A stretch of 64,000 nt of DNA, taken from the NCBI GenBank assembly GCA_963575745.1, contig CAUYUJ010012158.1, positions 120,001 to 184,000 of the forward strand, read 5' to 3'. The notes beneath the pieces are model-generated. The model was not told the DNA's origin and did no database searches. It was given only the letters and a program-made list of their open reading frames with translations. This document shows, in pieces, positions 11,426 to 21,100 of this stretch. The position numbers and the translations under genes are program-made. Numbering within the stretch: position 1 is the first letter of the stretch; each line of letters starts with the position of its first letter. This stretch comes from Prorocentrum cordatum (taxonomy: Eukaryota; Sar; Dinophyceae; Prorocentrales; Prorocentraceae).

Positions 11426-11705
11426 GCCTCTTGGGGGCCTCTTGGAGCCTCGTGGGGCCTCTTGGGGGCCTCTTGGGGGCCTCTTGGGGGCCTCTTGGGG
11501 CCTCTGGGGGCCTCTGGGGGCGTCGTGGGCCTCTTGGGGGCATCTTGGGGGCCTCTTGGGGGCCTCTTGGAGGCCTCTTGGGGCCTCGTGGGGCCTCTTG
11601 GGACCGCTGGGGCGCCTCTGGGGGGGCCTCTAGGACGCCTCTTGGGAGCCTCCTGGGAGCCTCTGGAGGCCATCTTGGGGCCTCTGGCGACCTCCTCGGA
11701 AGCGC
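11425..11705. repeat. GGCCTCTTGGG minisatellite, locus 2
   Basis: GGGGGCCTCTTGG units of 12-15 bp with length variation, directly adjoining the previous minisatellite. Same family as 9118-9320. Confidence 0.8.
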
Positions 11706-12462
11706 CAATGAGAGCTGCCCCCTGGAAAAAACAACATGAGCCCACTACCTTCGTAAAAACAATGATTTTGCTATGAAGGACGATGAGCGCGGGCCCCTCA
11801 GAGCGCCAAAATGAGGCCAAAACCATAGTACAATCAATGATGTTGGTTTTCAAGAAGAGCAGAGGGGCCAAAGTGGCCCCCCCCGTCGGGGCCAGAATCC
11901 TCGTGAGGGTCGTCGTTTTTTGGCCCTTCCAGGAGTCAAACAAGACCACCCTGACCACGCTCGGCCCGCCCTCTCCAGGTCCAGGGGGAGGGGGTAGGGG
12001 GAGGGGTAAACCCCTCCCCGAAGGGGAAGAAGGGGGGTTGAGGACAGAGCGGGCTCTCTAAACCACTCACGCCCAAAGGGCTGGTGGGATCCACCTCCCC
12101 CCCTCCCGTTTGAGACAGCTTCAGCCCTAGACCTCGCCGACCGCGAGGCCAGGCGCACAACGCGGCGAGGAGGCCACACCCATCCTTTAGCAGTATCCAG
12201 TGCGTGTGCAATCGACGGCACATGTATAGGCTTTGCCAAGTTGTGACATGATAGGTGATCGTCTTTGTACTGTTTGACGAACCTTCATGGTAGCCTTGCT
12301 GAATACAAGCCAAGTGGTATCGATCATGAACCTAGTGGCATATATCAAACAATAGCTGCTCATCCTCCCGAAACCCTATGAATCTCAGCCCCATGGGATA
12401 TCTTGAGGAGGGGGAGGAGGAGGATGGTGATGATGAGGAGGAGAAGGAGAAAGAGTTGTGCC
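11706..12462. other. Non-coding sequence before the copia element
   Basis: 11745-11850 carries two copies of the CAATGATTTTG module noted at 9370. 11965-12015 is a G-rich block. 12060-12400 is unique sequence with no gene seen. 12405-12455 is a GGA/GAT-rich tract ending at the copia target site. Confidence 0.5.
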
Positions 12463-12643
12463 TGTGAAAAGTGCACTCCCCTGCCCTTCTGCCGCCCGTG
12501 CCACCATGTGTATGTTGTACACGCTTGTTTTGTTTTGTGGCATGCACGCTGCCCGCCGCTGTTTTGGCCCTAGTCCTGGGGCCCTGGGACGCACCCGCAG
12601 TTTCGACCGCCGCGCGGTCCGAGCGAAAACAACTGCACTGACA
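12463..12643 (+). repeat. 5' LTR of copia element
   Basis: 181 bp with TG...CA ends. It matches the 3' LTR apart from four substitutions and a missing GT. The CTTGTTTTGTTTTGTGG stretch resembles the TTTT-type core promoter motif proposed for dinoflagellates, but promoter function is inferred only. Confidence 0.93.
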
Positions 12644-12644
12644 T

Positions 12645-12656
12645 TGGTAGCGGAGC
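12645..12656 (+). promoter_or_regulatory. Primer binding site (initiator Met tRNA type)
   Basis: TGGTAGCGGAGC starts 1 bp after the LTR. It matches the canonical initiator-tRNA-Met complement TGGTAGCAGAG at 10 of 11 positions, and would prime minus-strand DNA synthesis. Confidence 0.8.
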
Positions 12657-12667
12657 TTGTAAGCTCC
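12652..12667 (+). promoter_or_regulatory. Hairpin overlapping the primer binding site
   Basis: GGAGCTT and AAGCTCC flank a 2-nt GT loop, a perfect 7-bp stem. It overlaps the last bases of the primer binding site in the 79-nt leader before gag. Its role (primer access, dimerisation or translation control) is inference. Confidence 0.45.
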
Positions 12668-12722
12668 AGCGGACGCACTGCGTGCTCTGCTTCGGTGGCT
12701 GTGACCACCCGCGCGGGCCGCC

Positions 12723-14984
12723 ATGGCTGTCAGCCAAGACGGCTCAGATGTGGAGGCTCCGTCCTCCGCGGGCACAGGTCCGCCGGACCTGCATGCAGTC
12801 CTGCGCGTAATGGCCGAGACCCAGCGGGAGCTCCTGGCCTTACATCGGGATCGTGGTGGCGACGGCGGTCCCAGACGGGCACGTCTACTGCTGTCGCAGG
12901 TGAAGCTCCCAGAGTTCGATGGTGCAGTCGGTACGAGTACTAAGAAGTACCGAGAGTGGCGCAAGGAGGTTGAAGTCATCCGCAACCTCAACCAGCTCTC
13001 AGATGTGGAGCTGGGCCTGATCATCTACAGTCAAGTGACAGGTCGAGCCAAAGAGCTCATCGAGGTGCTTGATGCGTCGGACCTCCGACGCGAGGAGACG
13101 CTTGAGACCATCTTTGCTATCTACGACGACGCCTTCGAGAAGATGGATCACGAGCGCCTCGATCAGGTGCATCAGGAGTGGGAGCGAGCACACCGTCGAG
13201 CTGGGCAGCCGATCATGGATTGGACCACGTACTTGCGCAAGAAGCGCATGGAGTTGCAGCTCGAGGATCCCACATCAGCGATCAGCGATCGCGCGTTGGC
13301 GAGCAAGATGCTTCGTGGCGCTGGACTGTCGCAGAAGGAGCGAGCGCAGGTGCTCTTCAACTGTGGCGGCATCTACGACTCGAAGCGGATGGAGGTCGTG
13401 CTGAAGGCAGCCTACTCGAGGGTGCACGACACCGAGAAGCGCTCAGTGCTCCCTCGCCGCTCGCCGTTTGCGGCGCAGCGTGAGCACGGGCGCTCCTCTG
13501 GGAGTTCGGGCGGTCGCTATCCGCACCCTCCCATGGCTCGTAGGCCGTGCGTGCTGCGAGGGCGCTCTTGCCAGCACGTACACGAGGTAGAGAACGGCGA
13601 AGACTACGATGAACACCACGGCGACTTGGAGGAGGCGCAGCATGACGAAGATGAAGCAGACGACCAGGACGAAGGAGATCTCGGAGGGGCCGAGGGCACC
13701 TTCTTCGAGGAAGGCGCCGAGGTCGAAGAGGAGCTGGCGTCGGACAACGACGGGCCAGATGACGAGGAGTACGAGGCACCGGAGGATCTTCAGGAAGCGT
13801 TCTTGGCCCGCTGGAGGGCCAAGCAGAAGACGGCGGTACAGCGTCAGAAGCGCGGGTTCGTTGCTCCTCGGCAGCGGGACCCCAAGAAGATCAACGCCAG
13901 CGGCTCCTTCCAGGCTGGTCGGAAGCCGACAGACCAGCGCAAGGCTAACAGCCGGTGTGCTGACTGCGATCAGCCTGGCCACTGGCGTGGCGACCCAGAG
14001 CGCCCCAAGGTGAAGAGTGGCGAGCGCGAGCCGCACAACAAGATCGGGCCTAAGAATGGCCAGCCAGCGTCGCCCAACCAGCGGAGCTCTGTGAAGCCGC
14101 CGGCGCCTAGGCAGGTGCATGGACCGATCGTCCACTGGGTTGGCATGGCAGGCAGTGCCGAGGAGCGTCGCGGCCGCGCTCCATGGCGCCGTGCTCCCCA
14201 GTCGGTGCCTGCCCAGAGGCATCCAGTGGAGGGTCGAGCGGACGCGCCAGAGCGGATCATTATGCACCCCAGGCCCAAAAGCATGCCTGCGCCGAGCCTA
14301 CGCCAGGACGCCGACGACGGCCCAGGGGCCGCACAGAGCAGCGATGAACGTGCGCGCGCCTGTGCCAGGCGCGGGGGGGATCAGGAGGACGAGGATGCAT
14401 GCGTGCGTTGCCATCGCATTCTGGCCAACACCCACGCAAAGGGGCACAGCGTGGAGCTGGAGTTTCCTGACCTTGCCACGGTCCATCACATCGTGGAGCG
14501 CGTGACGAACAAGAAGCCTATCTTCTTCAAGCAAGGCCGCTTCGAGAGCCTCGACTTCGTCCAGGGTCGGCTCGTGCGCCTGCAGCTGACCACATCGAGG
14601 CCTTGTACGGCGGCTGAGGTGGATCTCGACGAGATCACGGCCACTATATTCAAGATCGTGATGGGCGGCAATCGTGATACCAAGCCCCGTGGCGATCGGC
14701 GCGGTGAAGGCGGGAGTCGTGACACCAAGCAGCGTGAAGATCATCATCGAGATCGTCGTGACGACCGCCAGCGTGATCGGGGAGCTGTTCTTCGCGAGCC
14801 TCGTGCCCCTCCTCCGCCCGAGGCGGAGGCTTCCTCGCGTTCAAGGTCGCGGAGTGCACCAGAAGGCCGCGGCGCGAAGAAAGAGAAGCGGAGTCCACCA
14901 GAAGACCGCGGTGAGAAGGGAGAAAAGGAAGAAATGAATGAGAAGAAGAAGAAGGCGAGGAGCAGCAAAGAAGAGAAGACATAG
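12723..14984 (+). CDS. Copia Gag polyprotein region
   Basis: 753 codons. The start sits in an excellent context, GCCGCCATGG, 79 nt after the LTR. Residues ~60-250 form the Gag-like capsid part (WRKEVEVIRNLNQLSDVEL; EWERAHRRAGQPIMDW). A Glu/Asp-rich stretch covers ~290-360. A zinc knuckle begins near residue 412: CADCDQPGHWRGDPERP has Cys-x2-Cys-x4-His, but the last expected Cys reads Arg (CGC, one change from TGC). The tail (~600-753) is Lys/Arg/Glu-rich and ends at TAG 14982. Gag would package element RNA in cytoplasmic particles. The frame continues unshifted into pol. The segment KKARSSKE lies on both sides of the stop, indicating a small tandem duplication there. Confidence 0.85.
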   Translation: MAVSQDGSDVEAPSSAGTGPPDLHAVLRVMAETQRELLALHRDRGGDGGPRRARLLLSQVKLPEFDGAVGTSTKKYREWRKEVEVIRNLNQLSDVELGLIIYSQVTGRAKELIEVLDASDLRREETLETIFAIYDDAFEKMDHERLDQVHQEWERAHRRAGQPIMDWTTYLRKKRMELQLEDPTSAISDRALASKMLRGAGLSQKERAQVLFNCGGIYDSKRMEVVLKAAYSRVHDTEKRSVLPRRSPFAAQREHGRSSGSSGGRYPHPPMARRPCVLRGRSCQHVHEVENGEDYDEHHGDLEEAQHDEDEADDQDEGDLGGAEGTFFEEGAEVEEELASDNDGPDDEEYEAPEDLQEAFLARWRAKQKTAVQRQKRGFVAPRQRDPKKINASGSFQAGRKPTDQRKANSRCADCDQPGHWRGDPERPKVKSGEREPHNKIGPKNGQPASPNQRSSVKPPAPRQVHGPIVHWVGMAGSAEERRGRAPWRRAPQSVPAQRHPVEGRADAPERIIMHPRPKSMPAPSLRQDADDGPGAAQSSDERARACARRGGDQEDEDACVRCHRILANTHAKGHSVELEFPDLATVHHIVERVTNKKPIFFKQGRFESLDFVQGRLVRLQLTTSRPCTAAEVDLDEITATIFKIVMGGNRDTKPRGDRRGEGGSRDTKQREDHHRDRRDDRQRDRGAVLREPRAPPPPEAEASSRSRSRSAPEGRGAKKEKRSPPEDRGEKGEKEEMNEKKKKARSSKEEKT

Positions 14985-15110
14985 AGAAAGAAGGCAAGAA
15001 GCAGCAAGGAAGTGAAGAAGGAGGACGAGGCCAGCGAGGATCCTTAGGCCACCGAGGACGACAACGACCAGCGGCGTGAGGATAAGGAGGTACCGTTCAC
15101 GCCAGAGGAG

Positions 15111-18100
15111 ATGGACGAGATCTTCTGCAGCTGGTATCCGCGTCAGGATATCTTCAGGGATTACCTGACGCCGCCGGCAACCATCCACTTCATCACTAAG
15201 AACGACCGCATCGTGCGCCTCAATCTCTACACGCGCCGCTGCGAGAAGCCAGATTTCTCCTTATCCAGCGGCCCTGCGAGGGCCCATCCTGTATACGTGG
15301 TGGAGGCGTCGGCGAAGGGAACATCGAAGACCAAAGAATTCCCAGACGGAGCTGTGCCTGGACTAACGTCTGCCGCTCCGACTGGGGAGGCCGCCGCTGC
15401 CCCTAAGGAAGAGGGCTGGGTCATGGCAGGAGCCTCCGAGGAAGTGAGAAAGAGCGAGGAAAAGAAGCGACTAGAGGTCTTGCAGCGTGATAAAGCTGAG
15501 TTGCTGGATCGCCTCGCGCTGATAGAGAAACAGGAGATGGAGATGCACGCCCGATTGAACCCAGGCGAGGTCTACGACGGCCTACAGAAGCGACGTGAGC
15601 AGGCACCTCTGCCAGGGCGTAGCCAGCCTACATCTCCTGAGCAGCAGGGAGTCGGAAGCGTGTGGAAGAACATGGAGGCAATACGACGACGTGTCCATCT
15701 TCCAGCGCCTCCAGGAGCCGCGAGCTCAGGTGCCCCTGCCGCTGCGACGGCATCTCCAGCTGCATCTGGAGTCCCGCGTGTAGTCACCGCCTCTGGACGG
15801 AGCTACGTCATGAGCGTCGGTGCCACGCAGAGCGACCTGGAGAAGCAGCAGATGCATCGAGCCATGTACGACTCGCAGTTCGACGGCGAGAGGCTGGTTC
15901 CAGGCCCGAAGGCGAAGTTCGACCCAGAGCTTATGCAGCAGCAGGCTGAGTGTGTTCATCCTGTAGGCGAGTTGAAGTGGCAGTCAAATGGCACCGTGAT
16001 CTTCGCGAAGTGCAAGAAGTGTTCGCTGAAGTCGGTGATTCATTGCACGCTGGAGAAGCCCAAGAAGGATGAAGGGGAACCTTCCAAGAACACCCCAGAC
16101 GGAGCTGTGCCAGGACTAACGTCTGCCGCTCCGACTGGGGAGGACGTTGCCGTCAAAGGGGGCGCGGACCCCTGGGCAGCAAAGGGCGCAGACCCTTGGG
16201 CAGCAAAAGGGGGATCTGCGGCCCGCATGGTCACCACCCGAGAGGAGTGCCCCCGCAAGGTGGTAGATGAGCAGTCCGTCATGCTTGTTGTCTTGCCCGC
16301 GGGGCTGGCTATGATTGACACGGGCTGCAAGCGGGCTGTCGGTGGACGTCCGTGGCATGTCGAGCTGCAGAAGACTTTGGATGCCATGGGCGTGCCGTAC
16401 CACAGCATCAATCAGCGCGAGTACTTCAAGTTCGGCCCAGGCGTGCCGCTCTTGTCAGAGCGTGCGTGGTGCTACACAGTCGGCATCAACGGTACGCAGG
16501 GCGAGGTTGTGATCTCCGAGGTCGATGCCGAGGTGCCAGGTCTCATCGGCCCTGATGAGATGGCAGAGTGGGACGCAGCAATCAGCTTCAGGAGCGGTAC
16601 TTTCACGGCGAATGGTGTGACCAAGCCGTTGGTCCCGGCTGCGTCCGGGCATCCGTGCGTGTCATTGCTGGATTTCCCGGCACCGGTCACGAGTGCCTTC
16701 CCCGTCGGACAGTCCGAGGAGCAGGACGAGCTCGCAGACGAGATGTTCAGCGGAACTGCGAGTCACGAGGAGAAGGATGAGCGCAGCGTCGCTGAGACCG
16801 TCGAGGAGGAGGACACGCACGATTCTGACAGCAACGACGGCCAGGACGCAGGCGACTCAGAGCTGAGCACATCCCACTATCACACCAGCGACCCAGAGTC
16901 CGCGGAGACGGCATCGAGTGACGAGGAGGTTTTCATGGAGAACGCGGACAACGAGGTTTTCATGACGAAAGGTGCTCGCAGGCACGTCCAGAGCAACCTG
17001 AAGGAGCTGGAGGTTCTGATGACCGAGGAAATGGCGAACAGGAAGCTTCGGGCTGATCAGCAGGAGCAGGGCGCCCTCAGGTACTACCAGGAGGAACGTG
17101 CACTGCCCTTTCAGAAGGAGACCCGGCGGCGGCCGGGGCCCTGGAGGATCGTAGAGGTCTTCGCATGGGCTTGCCAACTCACGATCCTGGCGGCGAGCAT
17201 GGGATGGGACGCCCACCAGCCCATCGCAGCGCCAGAGTTCGACCTCCTGACGGTCCAGGGCAGGAACGAGGCACGGGCGTACCTGGTCGCAGTTGACCCA
17301 GACTTCGTGGCTTTGTCCCCACCTCCTACGGCATGGAGTCGGATGCAGAGTGTCGACCAGCGAAGGCCTATGCGAGTGCGCCGGCAACGCCGAGAGCGGA
17401 CCGAGTACCGCATGTTGCTCTCGTTCACGGACGAGGTGATGCAGTGGCAAGCTGCAAGGGGACGCGCAGCCATGGTAATGGACCACGCGCAATCGACAAT
17501 CTGGAGCCAGCCACCCGTGAGTGCAACGAAGTCGAACCCAGCATTCGAGGACGCAATCTGCCTCAAGGACACCACGAGAGTGTTGGCGAACCCTGGGGTT
17601 TGCACGGCCGTGCGCGGGAGCTGCGCAGAGGAGTTCGGCACGGCTGTGATGAGCGGTGCCGCGGATCATTTGGCCTGGCAGTTCGAGAACTCGAGTTTTC
17701 CTGCAGCACAACTCCCTGACCCCACGGAGGAGCCCAGGAGTTATGGACCCGAGCCCGCGGAGCATGGTCATGGAGAGGTTCCCAGGGACGTTTCGGAGAG
17801 ACCTGAGTGGGGCAAAACACCGCAGGAGGTTCGAGCCGAGATTCGCGAGGCACTGCAGAAGACGGTGAAGGAGGAGTCCATGCAGCACCCTGCGGAGGAG
17901 GAGGAGGTTGCAGCCTCCTGGTCAGAGATGGAGCTTCCAGAGGTGGTGCGGCAGGACATCATGATGAAGATTCCGCGAAGTACGCGACGTGCTGTGCGCA
18001 AGGCCCATCGCGGTCTTGGACACCCCAGCCGACCGACGTTCATCCAGATGCTGCGTCTCGGCGGTGCAACACCCAACGCGTTGGCATACGCGAAGCATTG

Positions 18101-21100
18101 GCAGTGTCCGACTTGTGCTGAGTCGGAGGCGCCGCCCCGTCCGGTGCAAGGGACGGCGGTTGTGCGACCATTCGGCTTCAATGTGACGGTTGTGATCGAC
18201 GTGAAGTACCTACGGGACGCGGCCAACGAGCAGCTGGTGGTCCTCAGCATGGTGGATGCTGGCACGGGATGGCACTGCGCCTGCCTTCTCAAGAATAGGA
18301 CGGCCAAGCACGTAGCACGCCAGATCATGAACGAGTGGTTCAAGCATTACGGTGTGCCAGAAAACATCGTGATCGATCAGGGCGGCGAGTTCGAGGGCTA
18401 CTTCAACGCGTTGATGGAGCAGTTCGGCATTAATACGAAGACGACGGGAGCTCATGCAGCATGGCAGCATGGCCTGGCCGAGCGCCACGGAGGATTGCTC
18501 GGCACTATCTGGGGCAAGGTGGTGCACGAGTTCCACGTCCAGGGCAAGTCGATGTCTACTGTGGCCCTGGCTGCCATCATCAATGCGAAGAACTCGACGA
18601 TCAGCCGCAATGGATTGACCCCGGAGCAGGCTGTCTTCGGGCGGATCTTGAACTTTACGGAGGTGACTAACAGGGACGACGATGAGGTTCTCATGTCGGT
18701 CCTCGGCGCCAAGGGCATAGCTTGGCGTTCGTCCCAAATCCGCACCGCAGCAAAGATGATGTTGCTGGAGCGCGACGCGACGGACAAGGTGCGGAGGGCG
18801 CTGCTACGACAGGCGCCGACGGTCGTCGGTGATCTGTGCCCAGGATCGAGGGTGTATTTCTGGGCACCGAATCCGTTCAAGGGACGTCGTCGGCAAGATC
18901 CTGAAAGATGGCGGGGTCCTGCGACTGTGATCGCGAAGGAGTCCAACAGCCGTTGCTACGTATCCTGGCGTGGTCACGTGCTACTTGTTGCTCGTGAGCA
19001 GCTCCGGCACGCCTCCTCCCAGGGGGCCGCAGCTGCGGAGTCCATCCAGACGGACGTGCGACTGACACAGCAGCGAGATGACCGCGCTTACCACGACGTC
19101 GTGGACGTCACGCCCAAGGTGAAGGTTCAGAAGGTGAAGAAGACGTTCTTGAAGAAGGAGCGTGATCGACATGGGGAGCTCGAGGGGTCCAGGCAGCCTC
19201 GTGTGGACCTGAGGGCCCTGGGCGCCATTGAGGCACAGGCCGAGGAGGAGGAGCCGCCTGAGCAGCAGCAGCTGCCGCAGCTTCCCCCTCCGAAGAGGGG
19301 ACGTTCTCGTTCCCCTCCAGGGCGGATATCCTCTGAGATGTACCCGAAGGCTTCTCTGGGAGTATCGGGCTCTGGCGGCCCCTCGGTGCCGCCGATTCCC
19401 AGAGACGATTTCGAGCTTGAGCGAAAGCGGAAGTTCCTGGTAGATGACGTGCCGATTTGCATCAAGAAGACGCGTCTGCAGGCTGCTCCCACGAGTGGTT
19501 TGCCGGCCCTCCGCGAGGTGGCCATGAACGCCGTTGCGCGCTCGGGACCTCAGGAGTGGTTCGACCAGAATGCCTTGGATGGTGTCTCCACGCTCGTTCA
19601 GAAGGTCGCACGAGGAGTACGTGTACACCGAGAGCCACGGCGGAGACTCTATGATCACGACCGCCACCGGGAGTGCAATCGCCTCTCGGTGATGCTCTCC
19701 GCCACGGGCCAGTGCGCCTACAAGGACGACGGCGCGAACCGTGCCAACGAGCGCAACAAGGACAGCTGGGTTGGTCTCACGCTTTTCTACCACGACAAGC
19801 CGGACGCTCATGCACAAGGGGTGTACTATTTGGACACTCCGGAGGGTCTTGTACGACAGCCGATGACTTACGAAGAATGGATCAACGTGTCATCTGTGTA
19901 TGACGCATGGCTGCAGGAGGCCCGGTACGAGCACGACGTGTTCGCACTCGTGATGAAGCAGAACGCGAAGGAGCTAGACCCACGTCACTTCAACCAGCAC
20001 GAGAAGGCTAAGTTCGACGAGGCCGATGCCGCCGAGTGGCGGCAATGGATCGCCAACAACACGGTCGAGTTGGTCACCGAGGAGGAGGAGAAGAGCATCC
20101 CGAAGGACAAGATCATCTCGGTGCCCATGCGTTCGGTTCGCACGAACCGGGGGCGAGGGCTGGAGCTGGAGGCGAAGTCTCGCTTGATCATCCCTGGCCA
20201 TCTCGATCCGCAGCTTGGTCTATTCAGGACGGATTCGCCTACTACTTCCCCTTTGGCTGTGCTGGTGTGTGCGTCTATCACAATGGCGATGGATTGGACA
20301 TTCGAGTGTTTCGACGTAGCGACTGCGTTCCTGTCCGGGCTGAAGCTGGAACGGGAGCTGTATGTGAGGGCTCCTAAGGACGGGCTTCCAGCCGTCGACG
20401 GTGCTGGATGGCCAGCCGTGCGGCCTTATGCGTTGCTTCGCTTGCTGAAAGGGGCGTACGGTCTGACTGAGGCGCCTCGGTTGTGGTATCTCCGAGCCCG
20501 CCAGGTGTTGACGGACGAGGTCGGCTTCGTGGAGCTGCGCTGTGCTCGAGCTGTCTTCGTTTATCGAATGAACGACAAGTTGATCGCTATGTTGACCTTG
20601 CACGTCGATGGCGGCATGCTGTTTGGAGACCCACGCGATCCCCAGTACCAGGAGGTGAAGGCGAACATCAACAGTCGTTTCAACATCAAGCACTGGAAGA
20701 AGGGCAACGACAAGGAGGCAGTCGCCTATCTCGGTGAGGAGTGGTGGCGCCACCCCGATCACATCGAGATCAGCATGCACGAGTACATCGGCAAGCTGAC
20801 GAAGCACCCCCTTGCAAGGGGTGACAACGAGGAGCGGGAGATGACTCCCGAGGAGCACCACGACTACCGGAGCTTGCTCCAGAAGGTGCGGTGGCCTGTC
20901 GCACGCGTGGTGCCACAACTCGCGTATAGTGTCTCGGCGCTCGCACAGAAGGATCCGAAAGGTCGGAGGTTGCTGCACCTGCGAGTGCTCAATGGCATCA
21001 TCGACCGGCTTCAGGACTACGACAAGAGTGGTCTTGCGACTCTCCAGATCCGCCGTGTGGACATCGAGCGCTTGCAGGTGCTCACGCTTATGGACGCTTC

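Noticed and set aside
10782-11958. 370-aa and 308-aa minus frames rich in PRGPQEAP
   Set aside because: They derive from the two adjoining minisatellites; the collagen-like look is a by-product of GGCCTCTTGGG.
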